Source: Silene noctiflora (lineage: Eukaryota > Streptophyta > Magnoliopsida > Caryophyllales > Caryophyllaceae). Taken from it: a DNA stretch of 26,657 bases. Positions 1-10,595 of this stretch are shown one piece after another. Position numbers and translations under genes: made by a program. Location of the stretch: the NCBI GenBank assembly GCA_009801015.1, contig VHZZ01000002.1, positions 884,988 to 911,644 of the forward strand. The letters run 5' to 3'. Numbering within the stretch: position 1 is the first letter of the stretch; the number at the start of each line of letters is the position of its first letter. The notes beneath the pieces are model-generated. The model was not told the origin of the DNA, made no database searches, and saw only the letters and a list, made by a program, of their open reading frames with translations.

Positions 1-780
1 TAAATTTAATTAAAAGATTAGATTGTAATTATAATTATAATAAGATTATATTATATGAAAAAAGAAAATATTTTGTTAAAATGAAGTTTTATTTGTTTCT
101 TTCCTATAATAAATTGTATACATTTTGAAGGGAAAACTAAGAGAATTTTTATTCTCTTAGTAGTAAAGGGGATTTAATGATAAAATCTACGATTATTAGA
201 ATCAGGTTGATGTTAATTAGCAATTTAGTTTGGAATTTAATATTTATGATCATTTATTGGTAAAAATAGATTTTTTGGTACACTTATTAGAAGGTGAATA
301 TATAGGCGGGAAAATTTAGAGTTGTGTTATTCTTTTAGTATATAGGGAATGTAAATGTAAATAGAAGTAAAATTTACTCCGTTGTCCGTACAATTTACAA
401 AAATTACTCCATAATTCACCTTTTACTAATGCATGGGTAAATTTAAATTTCATTACTATTTTTCGATGACAATCAAACAATCTAACAAGCAAATGCTATG
501 GAGCACATCACTTATGAATTTAATTATTCAGAGATTTAAATTAGGTTTTAAACTCGGTAATAAAACTACAACTATAAAAAATTCTAAAAATACCTCGCAT
601 TATATGAGTAATTTTTTTTTTAACCGGATCAGAAACATAATCACAATACTCAAACCAAGGTTACATTAATATCATTAGCGACACGGTCTTACACTTTTTT
701 TTAACCGGATTGAAAAGATTATTACGCTCTAAACAAGGTTGTATTTATATTAGAGTTCGGGTTGTCAAAGATATCAAACT
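1..780. other. AT-rich upstream flank, no gene seen
   Basis: No supportable coding region. The short frame at 433-669 lacks similarity to anything I recognise and has random-looking composition. One structure is visible: an imperfect tandem duplication of about 81 bp. 'taaccggat' occurs at 621 and 702, each time after a T-run and followed by a related AAGGTT-containing stretch, so the units are about 612-675 and 695-756. This may be the decayed end of a transposon. Confidence 0.5.
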
Positions 781-788
781 ATTAAAGT

Positions 789-880
789 TGGCTGGTGTGA
801 GTGGTAAGGGCTCTCATCTCTTAAACAAGTGATCAGGGGTTCGATTCCTAACTCTTCCGAATAAAAACTAAAAAACCCCA
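789..880 (+). mobile_element. putative tRNA-derived SINE head
   Basis: A polymerase III type internal promoter is visible. A box A-like stretch (gctggtgtgagtgg, 791-804) is followed by a perfect box B (ggttcgattcc, 838-848) at the spacing seen in tRNA-derived SINEs. An A-rich stretch follows (863-890). It does not fold as a clean tRNA and no clear target-site duplication flanks it, so the ends are uncertain. It lies about 250 bp upstream of the lipase start codon, inside that gene's promoter or 5' leader region. A decayed tRNA pseudogene is the alternative. Confidence 0.45.
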
Positions 881-1131
881 CAAAAATATTTTCCACAAAG
901 TTTGGGAGTTGAGAGTTATGGGCAACTATTTGTATTTGTTCACCTGTTTTTGATTTCCGTTTCCTACACGAACTTCCTCTCTCTACACACACAAAGATTC
1001 ATACCCCATTTTCACGCTTTCCCAACCTCCAATTAGGCCATTATTATTGTTTTTCTTCGGGTGTTCGCGGTCGACAACAGTGAATAATCCCCTCGCTGCG
1101 AGAAATTGGGAGAAATAGGGAGAAAAATTGG

Positions 1132-4100
1132 ATGGAAGGGTTGTGTGTGAGAGCAGGGATTAATGGGCTGATTGGGCCGGGTTTAGGAGGGAATAGTGGG
1201 CATAATACCGGCCCAAATAAATACGGCGCCGTTTTAAAGTCTGCGTCGACGGGGAACTTGATCTCGTCTGATAAAACGACGTCGTTGTCGTCAAAGTTTT
1301 CTGCTTTTAATTACCCTTTTAAATCTCTGTTTTCTAATAAAGGGGTTGTTCTTGACGACGCCGTTTTGATTGAGGAGAGAAAAAGTGATCAGGGGCAAGA
1401 TGGTCATTTCAATGCTCCCACATCATCATCATGTGATCATGATGATGATGATGATGATGATGGGTCTGATGGGTGTAGAGTAGATGATGATGATGATGAT
1501 GATGATGATGAATTGATGGAAGAGTTTGATAGAGATTCATTTACAAAATTGTTAAAGAAAGTGCCTTTAAATCAAGCTAAATTATATGCTCAATTGTCTT
1601 TTTTGAGTGATTTAGCATATGATATCCCTAGTATTAAGGTAATTATACTTTGTTAATCTTTCGAGTTTTAATTTTAATTATTCTTTCCGTCTCAGTCATT
1701 TGTTTACCTTTTATTTTCATTACGAGTGTTATTTTAATATTGGTACTGAGGAGTAGTATTATTGGAATATTTATTTGATAAGCTAAAGTTATGTTTAAAT
1801 GCGGGTAATGCTGCGTACATCTGACCCTGATTACGCCTAGATGGGTTAGAGAGTTTTTTTCTTTCTTGGCACTAATTATTGAATAGGACCGTCACATAGT
1901 GCATGAGACGGTCCTTTTATTGATTATTAAATGAATAGGATCCTCATATAGTGTGGTAAAAGAGGGTCTGAGACTGTAAGACGGTCTTATGCAGTAATTA
2001 TTGTTGTTTAGGGTAGCTTGAAGGGATTTTCGGCTATTCGGAAAGATTTATTAGACTGCAGCATGTTGTTAACATGGAATTTATGGTAGTGTTGCATGAG
2101 TAGTTGTATGTAACATCATGTGAAAGGTGGAAATTTCAACAAGGAACTGTATTGAGTTATGTTTTGTGCTTACTGATATTCCCTTGTTTCGATCGCGTTA
2201 GTGGGAATTAAGTGGAATTTAATATTGTAACTAATGATTAGAGTCGAGCTACCAACTAACCTGTAGTTCTATAACACAATTAGGAAAGGCTTGAGGTCAG
2301 CTAATCTAGGCGGATTATGACGGAATATGATTAATGACAGAATGCTATACTTTTCTCTGATGTGGTGACTGTGGTCCAATAAGTTGGTTTGCTGTTGTCT
2401 ATTCCCTACTTACCTGTATTCTATTAGCTGCCACTAAATACTCTTTTTAATAATTGATGTTTAGAAGTTTAGTGATCTGTATCACTGAATGCATGCATCG
2501 TTTCTTTAATGTCGGCGACAACTGGGGTCAATACCCGTGAAAGTCAAGATCATACTCTCTTTGTCGCCGCCAATAGGTTATGTTTGTTTTAGGATCAGTT
2601 TTATATGTAAGCACATGCCAATGGGCTAAATAGTCCTATCATCAGTGGCCGATCCCTCTCACCCAAGTCCCCAACAAATGCAATTTTTGTAATTTGAGAT
2701 CTGATTTTTATTCTATGTTACTCTATTGCGTTAGTGAATCGCCTTAATTTTTCAAAATTATGTATTTTGGCCCCCGAAACTTTGAATCTTGACACTGCCA
2801 CTATCTGTTGTCATTTTCATGGCACAAAACATGTCTAGAAAGGAAACTTAAATTATTGGTTGGGACATGCCTAAAAGGAACACGTAAGCTTATGTGGCAT
2901 TGTGGCTATAATGCTGTATTACAGCCTGCAATTTGTTTTTCATTTTTGCCTTCTTTCGTATATTAGTAATAGTCTTTGTGTTCCTTGTGTAGCCGGAAAA
3001 TCTTTTGAAACGTCAAGGTTTGCGTTATGTATCATCTTCGATTGAAAAGAGGGAACAATTAGCTGAGGCTGAAAAGAAAGAAGCATTGGCCAAGGCCACG
3101 ATTGAAGGCGAGGCCTTGACTGAAGGTCAGGAGGGTAGCCAAACTGAAACAGCCGAAGGCGGTAATCAAAAACCTGATGTGAGAAAATCTGCTGCCTATC
3201 ATATTGCTGTCTCTGCTGCTTCTTATTTGCATTCTCGGACCCAAGCAATTTTTCCCTCTCGTTCCTCAAAAGATGAGAATAGTTCCTCAAAGGATGATAA
3301 TCGAAGCATTAATTCTGAGATGGCTTCGCTTATGGCTACCACAGACTCAGTGACAGCTGTAGTTGCAGCAAAAGAGGAGGTAAAACAGGCTGTTGCTGAT
3401 GATTTGAACTCGATAAGCTCATCGCCTTGTGAGTGGTTCGTCTGTGATGATGAGAAGAGTGCAACCAGAATTTTCGTTATTCAGGTAACACTACTCGAGT
3501 GCAATTATGTTAATATGTTGGAAAATTTACCTATCCTGATACTCCTGAATTATTTAAGCCAAATACCCATCTAATAGCTTGTTAAATTCCATTGCATACA
3601 GGGATCCGAGACACTGGCATCTTGGCAGGCTAACCTACTTTTCGAACCAATGCAATTCGAAGTAATGTTGGCTTTATACTAGTTATTTTGTCGTATTTTT
3701 TCATTTATTTTCTTATAAACCAATCCTAAAAGAACTTATTCTAAAATATTCAAGTTTTTCTTCCCTTAGGAGTTGGATGTTTTTGTGCATAGAGGTATAT
3801 ATGAAGCTGCAAAAGGTATGTATCAGCAAATGTTGCCTGAAATCCTGGTTCACATGAAAACCCATGGTAACCGGGCTAAATTTCGGTTTGCTGGTCATTC
3901 TCTTGGAGGAAGCTTATCGTTGCTTATAAATCTCATGTTACTGAAGCGAGGGGAAGTTCCTTATGCTTCACTTCTTCCCGTCATCACGTTTGGATCGCCG
4001 TGTGTCATCTGTGGGGGAGATAACTTGCTTCGCGAGTTAGGACTTCCAAAGAGTCATGTTCAGGCTATTGTGATGCATCGAGATATTGTTCCCCGAGCTT

Positions 4101-5146
4101 TCTCTTGCAACTATCCAAGACCCGCAGCTCAGCTTCTTAAGGCTCTAAATAAAAGCTTTCGAAACCACCCTTGTCTTAATAGCCAGGTGAACACTTGCAA
4201 CCTCTCTTATGAACCGAATTCTAAATACATGTACTTTGACTAGGTTAGAATAATTATCCAAGGATTATTGTCAGTCTAAACCCAAGAAACAGGCCATTTG
4301 ATTGGTTCGCAGCATTACGGGTTCATCAGTGATGACATTTTGGGTCGTAATTGTTATATGGTCATTTCAGTTGTGTTATTATGGGGTCATTTCAATTATG
4401 TGTCCTTGTTTATTTTGGTTGTGCGGTCGTTGGGTGATTAGAGTCACTGCAGGTTTATTTTTGTTTTCGGATCAGTGATTATGGATCGTTTTGTGACATG
4501 TCTGGATTTTTGTTTCAAAATAGTCATTTTCAGTAAGGTAATTTGTGTCGGGACAGTTGAGACATTAAATTGCTTTACATTGCAGAAGTTTCTGTATGCA
4601 CCCATGGGAGAGATGCTAATTCTACAGCCGGATACGAAAGTCTCACCACAACATGATCTGCTCCCCTCAGGGAGCGGTCTTTATCTACTAACTAGCAAGG
4701 GGAGCGACGCTACTGAAACCGAAAAACAACTCCGAGCAGCAAAGAAAGCTTTCTTAAACCGACCCCATCCACTAGAAATCTTAACCGACCGCTCTTCTTA
4801 TGGAAGTGGTGGGGCAATCCAACGAGACCACGACATGAAATCTTACGTAAAATGTGTGCGGGGTGTAGTCCGTCAGGAGCTTGTTCGAGTTAGAAAGGCT
4901 GAAAGAGAGCGACGCAGGAAGGTCTGGTGGCCGCTCATCAAGCCGCGTGTCATCGAAACGGGTATTACTGTGCGCTCTAGTTTTGGACCAGCCCAGTTCA
5001 ATTTCGCGGGCGCCCTTAGAACCGGAAGAGAATCCATAAAAAGATTCAGCAGGCTTATTGCATCACAACATATGCATTTGCTAATTCTACTAATGTTTCC
5101 TGCAAGACTTCTGCTGATTGGTGCTTACAATATGATTCCCAGGTAA
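1132..5146 (+). CDS. PLIP2: Plastid class-3 lipase, phospholipase A1 PLIP2/PLIP3 type
   Basis: Five exons: 1132-1638, 2993-3484, 3602-3661, 3770-4186 and 4586-5146. All introns are GT-AG in phase 0. The spliced protein is 678 aa, against about 710 for Arabidopsis PLIP2 (from memory). The N-terminus is Ser/Thr-rich and fits a plastid transit peptide. Residues 101-130 hold two aspartate runs encoded by GAT repeats; PLIP2 also has an acidic tract before the catalytic part. Exon 3 reads [16 protein letters not shown]. Exon 4 holds the nucleophile elbow GHSLGG (Ser397) and HRDIVPR (Asp458); exon 5 holds RDHDMKSY (His574). Together these are the likely Ser-Asp-His triad of the lipase 3 fold. Family members release sn-1 acyl chains from plastid membrane lipids, feeding jasmonate or oil metabolism. 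The start was chosen because MEGLCVRAG resembles PLIP N-termini. The gene looks intact. Assignment to PLIP2 rather than PLIP3 is inferred. Confidence 0.93.
1437..1511 (+). repeat. Two coding GAT microsatellite runs (poly-Asp)
   Basis: Two nearly pure GAT runs lie in exon 1 of the lipase gene (about 1438-1462 and 1482-1511). They encode runs of 7 and 9 aspartates separated by a short Gly/Ser-containing linker. Being in-frame triplet repeats, they can change length without breaking the frame. Confidence 0.9.
1680..1755 (+). mobile_element. Degenerate Stowaway-like fragment in lipase intron 1
   Basis: 'ctttccgtctcagtcatttg' followed by 'tttaccttttatt' matches the terminal repeat of the element at 5397-5483. 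The opposite end near 1755 (gaggagta) is poorly preserved, so this is at best a decayed copy. Confidence 0.4.
1800..1866 (+). mobile_element. Au-SINE-like 3' fragment in lipase intron 1
   Basis: 'gggtaatgctgcgtacatct' followed by 'gaccct' and then a T-run resembles the conserved 3' half of Au/TS-type plant SINEs, which carry GTAAGGCTGCGTACA, then GACCC, and end in a short T tract. No tRNA-like head is visible here. It is probably a remnant. The assignment rests on motif memory. Confidence 0.4.
1885..1915. repeat. GACGGTCC hairpin in lipase intron 1
   Basis: A perfect 9-bp inverted repeat, AGGACCGTC (1885-1893) and GACGGTCCT (1907-1915), with a 13-nt loop. A weaker related stretch with 'aagacggtctta' follows near 1980. 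Similar GACGGTCT hairpins recur elsewhere in the window. Confidence 0.6.
2643..2802. mobile_element. hAT-like MITE in lipase intron 1
   Basis: Starts CAGTGGCCGATCC and ends with the inverse of TAGTGGCAGTGTCAAG, the widespread plant 'CAGTGGCGG' terminal type. The inner part (GGCCCCCGAAACTTTGAATC near the right end) matches the layout of the element at 16275-16446. An 8-bp target duplication is no longer clear, so it is probably old. Confidence 0.5.
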
Positions 5147-5396
5147 CTGTTACTAAAATCACAGCATATAAATATGGGTAACAGCTAAAGAAATCACAAA
5201 TTTTAAGACGAGTATATCCGTCTTAAACTTAAAGCGGTTCAAGTCAAAGTAATATAAAATTGTATAGGTAGACAGACGGTGGTTGATGGAAAAGGAACAA
5301 ATTGGTTGGCAAATTCTTTACAGTTAGAAGCTCTACAGGTTTTTCATGAATGAGAGCAGTAGTCAGTAGAACCTATTTATTGTCACCAGGAAAGTA
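5147..5396 (+). other. Lipase 3' untranslated and flanking region
   Basis: AT-rich DNA after the lipase stop codon, with no coding potential. It contains a short inverted pair ('taagacga' near 5203 and 'ccgtctta' near 5218). No single polyadenylation signal can be chosen with confidence. Confidence 0.5.
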
Positions 5397-5483
5397 CTCT
5401 CTCTTTCCGTTTATTTGCTTACCTTTTATATTCTATGAAGAGTATTGTATTCAAAAGTAAACAAATAATTGAGACGGAAAGAG
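5397..5483. mobile_element. Short Stowaway-like MITE
   Basis: 87 bp bounded by TA on both sides (5395-5396, 5484-5485). Left end CTCTCTCTTTCCGTTTATTTG; inverse of right end CTCTTTCCGTCTCAATTATTTG. Terminal inverted repeats with a TA target are diagnostic of Tc1/mariner Stowaway MITEs. It lies 250 bp beyond the lipase stop, possibly in the 3' UTR. Confidence 0.7.
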
Positions 5484-5634
5484 TAGTAGCTAAATTGTCA
5501 AGAAATGAGGATTTTGTTGGAAACAAATATGTAATATGATGCTATTAGTTTTGTACTTTTTCTTTTCCCTGTAAATAAGGGAAAAAAGAGAAGAAAAGAA
5601 GACAATTACTGATCTCTCTATGTATAATTTATAG

Positions 5635-5821
5635 CAAAGCGTCGTGCTTGTGACTGACACTATTCGTCACAAGCTGAAGATGAATAGTGCCCCTCTCACA
5701 ATAAAGCAAGTGGGAGGGCAAGTGGAGCAACTTATGGATAGTGCCACTTGCATATTGTGAGAGGGGCACTATCCGTTTTGAGCTTGTGACGGAAAGTGTC
5801 CGTTTTCAATGAGAATTTGTG
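5635..5821. mobile_element. Mutator-type MITE, family 1, copy a
   Basis: 187 bp flanked by a perfect 9-bp direct repeat aatttatag (5626-5634 and 5822-5830), the target length typical of Mutator superfamily elements. Starts CAAAGCGTC; the inverse of its right end is CACAAATTCTCATTG. An internal inverted pair (gtgcccctctcacaat near 5688, attgtgagaggggcac near 5754) makes it a foldback. Same ends as copies b and c, but the interior differs clearly. Confidence 0.85.
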
Positions 5822-5830
5822 AATTTATAG

Positions 5831-6104
5831 TCGGTCTTGGGTATGAAGTGTCTTATGGTTTGACTTCCCACTTGAATGACCCATGTGTAACATTTTTTTT
5901 TTTTTTAACCCGCAGTCGTTACTTTCGGTTCGCATTGGGTAAACCCTCGGATATATGTGATAGCCTACAAACCACCACGTATATCATGTAAACCACCCGA
6001 GAATTAGGAAACATTCTTACTATTATATTTTGCACATTATTATGTTAAAAATGTAATTAACCGATAAAATTTTATTCAAACCTCGGTCACCGAAGTATAA
6101 ATAA
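5831..6104. other. Unannotated flank left of the satellite
   Basis: Contains a T-run (5890-5907) and AT-rich DNA. No gene, no clear repeat. Confidence 0.4.
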
Positions 6105-9100
6105 TCCTATTCAATTACAATCCGAAATAACAAGTATTAAGTCATTTTTAATGAATATCCGATTTTCACCGGAGACTGGTTTGTTGCACACCGTTAGACT
6201 GAAATGTCCTCTGTTATTTCTCAAAATTTGTAACGCAACTTTGATATGAGAAACCAGCAATGTGATTTACGGTTATTTTTGCTCTGGGGCCTTGAAATCC
6301 TGAAAAACCTTGTATTATACACTTCAATTAGAGCCCTTGGGAAGGCCCTACCGAGTCGTGTTTATTTTTCACCCAGTTTTTCTACCAAGTGTCCGAAGTC
6401 CCTTCAGGAGATACCATATTCAATTTAAACCCCAAATAACAAGTATTAAACTATTTTTAACGAGAATTCGATTTCCGCCCGAGATTGGTTTACAGCTGAC
6501 CGGGAGCCTCAAATGTTTTCTCTTACTCAAAATTTGTGAGGCCTCTTTGTCTGACTCGAGAAATTGTCCTTGCGATTTAAGAACATTTTTGTTCTGGAAC
6601 ATTGTATTCCAAAAAACCGTGTATTTATCAATTGAATTTGAGGCGCTTGGGGGACTGTACCAGGTCAAATTTTTTTTTCTCCTTATTATTTTACCATGTG
6701 ACTGGGGTTGATTTAGGAGTTACCCTATTCGATTTCAGCCCAAAATACAAGTATTAAACCATTTTTAGCGATTTCCAATTTTCGCTCCAAAGAGGTTTAT
6801 CACACACCGACGGCTTCAAATGTCTTCTGTTACTTCTAAAAATTTGTGAGGCTGCTTTGACTGCCCCGAGAAACATTCCTTGTTATTTACGGACATTTTT
6901 ATCCCGGGGTCCTGAAATACCAAAAACCGTGTATTATATACAATTCAATTTGAGCCGTTCGGGAGGCAGTAGCATTTTGTGTTTATTTTTCTCCGGCTTT
7001 TTCCACTACGTGTCCGGGGTCGCTTCAGAAGTTATCATATTCGATTTCAGACTCAGATAATAAATATTATACCATTTTTAACGAGTATACGATTTCCGCC
7101 CAAGATTGGTTTACATCACACCGGAAGCCTCAAATGTTCTTTGGTGCTCCTCATATTTGGAGACCGCTTTGTCTGACCCAAAAAATCGTTTGTGTAATTT
7201 ATGAACATTTTTTCTGGGACTATGTAATTCCGAAAACCATGTATTATACATTTCAATTTGAGCCGTTCGGGAGACCGTACCGGGTGGTGTTTCTTTTTTT
7301 CCCGGTTTATCTCCTATGTGTCAGGGGTCGTTTCAGGAGTAAACCTATTCGATTTCAGCCTCAAATGACAAATATTAAAACATTTTTAACGAGTTTCCAA
7401 TTTTGGCTACAAAGAGGTTTATCGCACATCGACAATCTTAAATGTCCTTTGTTGCTACTCAAAATTTGTGAGGCCGTTTTGTCTGACACGAGAAATCGAG
7501 CGCGTGATTTACGGACAATTTTATTCCGGGACCCTAAAATCTCGAAAATCGTGTATTATACACTTCAAATTAAGCCGTTCGGGAGGCCATACCGGGGGGG
7601 CTTCTTTTTCCCTTCGTTTCTCTATCACGTGTCCGGGGTTGCTTCAGGAGTTAGAATATCCGATTTCCGCCCAAGATTGGTTTACAACACACAGAGAGCA
7701 TCAAATGTTTTATGTTGCTCCTCAAAATTTGGGATTTCGCTTTGTTTGACCCGAGAAACTTTATGTGTTGTTTACGAACATTTTTGTTGAAGGACTCTGA
7801 AATCCAGAAAACCATGCATTATATACTTCAATTAGAATCGTTCGGGAGGCCGTACCGAGTGGTGTTTTTTTTTCTCCCGATTTGTCAACCATGTGCCAGG
7901 GGTCGTATAAGTAGATACCCTATTCGATTTGAGCCCCAAATAACAAAGTATTAGAACATTTTTAACGAGTTTCCAATTTTCTCTCCAAAGAGGTTTATCG
8001 CACACCAATAACCTCAAATGTCCTCTGTTACTACTCAAAATTTGTGAGACCGCTTTGTCTGACCCAAGAAACCGACTGTGTGATTTACGGACATTTTTGT
8101 TCCGGAACCTTGAAATCCCGAAAATTCTGTATTATACATTTCAAACTAAGCCGTTCAAGAGGCTATATTGAGTTATGTTTCTTTTTCTCCGGGTTCTTCT
8201 ATCACGGCTTCGGGGTCGCTTCAGGAGTTATCATATCCGATTTAAGCGCCAAATAAAAAGTATTATATCATTTTTTACGGGTATCCGATTTCCGTCCGAG
8301 ATTGGTTTATTGCACACCGAGAGCATCAAATGTTCTCTGTTGCTCCTCAAAATTTGCGAGGTCGCCTAGTCTGATCCGATAAACTGTTCGTGCTATTTAC
8401 GAACATTTTTATTCCGGGATTCTGAAATCCCGAAAATCGTGTATTATACACTTCAACTCGAGCCGTTCGGGGGACCGTACCAGGTCGTATTTATTTTTCT
8501 CCTGGTTTTCTACTATGTGTCAGAGGTCGTTTTAGGAGTTAAGCTATTCGATTTCAGCGCTCAAGAACAACTATTAAACCATTTTTAACGAGTTTCCGAT
8601 TTTCGCTCCAAAGAGGTTTATCGCACACCGACGGCCTTAGATGTCCTATGTTGCTTCCCAAAATTTCCGAGGCTGCTTTATCTGTCCCGAGGAACTGTTC
8701 GTGTAATTTACAGACATTTTTGTTCCGGGACCCTGGAATCTCGAAAACCGTGTATTTATACACTACACCTTGAGCAATTCAGGAGGCCGTAGAAGGTCGT
8801 GTTTCTTTTCTTATTGCATTTTCTACCATGTGTAAGGATTCGTTTGGGGAGTTATCTTATTCGATTTTAGCCCAAAATAACAAGTATTATACCATTTTTA
8901 TCGAGTATCTGATTTTCGGCCGAGACTGGTTTACCGCACACCGGCAGTCTCAAATGTTCTATATTGCTCCACAAAATTTCTGTGGCCGCTTTATCTGACC
9001 GGAGACTCCGAAACCAAAAAAATCGTGTATTATATACTTCAATTTGAACCGTTCGGATGCCGTTCTGGGTCGTGTTTTTTTTCTCCCGGTTTTTTATCAC

Positions 9101-9213
9101 GTGTAGGGGTTGTTTAGGAGTTACCCTTTCTAATTTTAGCCCAAATTACAAGAATTAAACATTTTTTAACGAGTATTCATTTTCCGCTCGAGACTGGTTA
9201 ATCGCATTCCAGC
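6105..9213 (+). repeat. Tandem satellite array, ~310-bp monomers in A/B dimers
   Basis: The landmark 'caaatgtyctctgttgctyc' recurs near 6200, 6508, 6817, 7129, 7439, 7701, 8012, 8326, 8637 and 8950, giving a period of 308-314 bp except for one step of about 262. Monomers fall into two types by the segment upstream of the landmark. Type A has 'tatccgatttccgcccgaga' then 'ttggttta'; type B has 'tttccaattttcgctccaaa' then 'gaggttta'. From about 6460 to 8900 they alternate A-B-A-B-A-B-A-B-A, a ~620-bp higher-order unit. The array starts with A-A and ends with a shortened A-like unit. Monomers are visibly diverged, so the array is not freshly amplified. Long open frames across it are by-products of the repeat. 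Confidence 0.93.
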
Positions 9214-9580
9214 ATACCGCCAAATTGGAAATTTTCCTAAGATTTATTACTAAAAGTAATTTGTATAACAAAGTGCAATTCCTATCCTTTATTTGGTAAG
9301 GATAGAAAACTAAATTGATCTCGGTCGTCAGGCTAGGACTAACCTATTTCGTATGAGTGAGGTAAGTTGAAACCAACGACTATCAAACCATCCCGAAAGA
9401 GTTGAGCGGGAATGGAAACAATGTTGAATTATCACTTACTTAAAAAAATAAACATGACGTCACAACGTACAAAATATTTAGAATTTCCTATGGATTTTGT
9501 CGAGTGTTATTAATGGAGGCTCAGAGTTAATAACACAAAGGCTATCACCTTTAGTTATTAATTTTGAAACTCTTAAATAT
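9214..9580. other. Unique AT-rich spacer, nothing recognised
   Basis: No gene or repeat family recognised. A short hairpin (cctatcctttatttggtaag then gatag, 9281-9306) is the only local structure. Confidence 0.4.
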
Positions 9581-9582
9581 TA

Positions 9583-9845
9583 CTCCTTCTATTCATATCC
9601 CAATACACCATTTTCGTTTTACGACTTTTGCCAATGTAGAAACTGTCATATAAATATCACCAATTTTACATTATAAAAAATACAATAGTTTCATTTTCTT
9701 ACTGTACTTATAAAACCGAATCAAACAAGATCCACACATGATTATCTTCTCTTCTTGCTTATAAATTGTAAGTTATATTGAAAATTCGCTTGACGTAAAT
9801 AAAAACAAAAACATAAATAATGTATTTGGATATAAATGTAGGGAG
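9583..9845. mobile_element. Stowaway-type MITE
   Basis: 263 bp bounded by TA (9581-9582, 9846-9847). Left end CTCCTTCTATTCATATCCCA; inverse of right end CTCCCTACATTTATATCCAA. The repeat continues for about 27 bp with few mismatches, followed by ATACA on both ends. TA plus CTCCYT termini mark a Stowaway. Confidence 0.8.
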
Positions 9846-9911
9846 TAACTTTTTAAATGTTTTTTTTATATGAGAGATTCAACAACATGCAAGTGGCTCT
9901 CCCAATTAGTA

Positions 9912-10168
9912 GTCCTCCGATCCACACAAATGGTGGTAACACTTGCTTTATCACACTTGTTCCGACACGTTTTGCACGTGAATATCTTTAGTTACACGTT
10001 ATTAAAAATTATAAAAATTTGATATATACTAATAGCATTCATGACGATGAATCAAACATCTCACATGACTATATTTTATCTTATAAATTAAGAATAATAT
10101 CAAATATTCTCTACGATCATAAATAGCGAAAAAAACAAAAAAAGCGTTACAATATGTGTGGATCGTAT
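9912..10168. mobile_element. Degenerate Stowaway-like MITE
   Basis: 'tagtcctccgatccacacaa' at 9910 pairs with the inverse of the sequence ending at 10170, 'taatacgatccacacatatt'. Roughly 16 of 20 terminal positions correspond with a small gap. TA lies at both borders. About 257 bp; the exact right end is uncertain. Confidence 0.55.
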
Positions 10169-10338
10169 TATTTTAAAGTCAAAGGTTATTTCAACACGTT
10201 AATATATTTCTCAAGTTAAAGCAAAGTGCAATCACATCCTATACGTGCATGGCAAACAATCAATTAACAAGTTGCAATCACAGTAATAATTCTAGGTCAA
10301 CTTTACTTTCACACACAATGAAAATGAAATTCATACAT

Positions 10339-10504
10339 CAAAGCGTCTCCCTTGTGACGGGTCGGATCCTTGTGACGGGTAATGTCACTCACAAAACGAA
10401 TAGGGGACAAGGTGAGGCACCCCCCACTTGCTTTCCTCTCTCCTCTTATGGGCATTTTGTGAGACAAAACGGTATCCGTCTTCCGTCACAAATGAGAATT
10501 TGTG
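10339..10504. mobile_element. Mutator-type MITE, family 1, copy b
   Basis: 166 bp flanked by a 9-bp duplication with one mismatch (ttcatacat 10330-10338; ttcatatat 10505-10513). Starts CAAAGCGTCTCCCTTGTGACGG; inverse right end CACAAATTCTCATTTGTGACGG. Very close to copy c along its whole length, but it lacks the ~20 bp that in copy c form an ACAAGCTTGT palindrome near the right end. The reading frame across it carries no gene. Confidence 0.85.
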
Positions 10505-10595
10505 TTCATATATAACAGTTAACTACACGTCTACCCAAACATTGACAAATCGACATTAGTGGATCCATGTATAATGATCCGGTGTCGCGGAATAC

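Noticed and set aside
789-860. Intact tRNA gene at the box A/box B pair
   Set aside because: Box B is perfect but the flanks do not pair as acceptor, D and anticodon stems, so a SINE head or tRNA relic is more likely.
2940-3290. Minus-strand frames at 2940-3290 and 3059-3244
   Set aside because: They are shadows of lipase exon 2, which has matching splice borders and family homology on the plus strand.
6246-9100. Numerous open frames, up to 218 residues (7134-7790), inside the tandem array
   Set aside because: The frames run across monomer borders, occur on both strands, and repeat with the satellite period. They have Phe/Ser/Arg-rich random composition and no recognisable domain.
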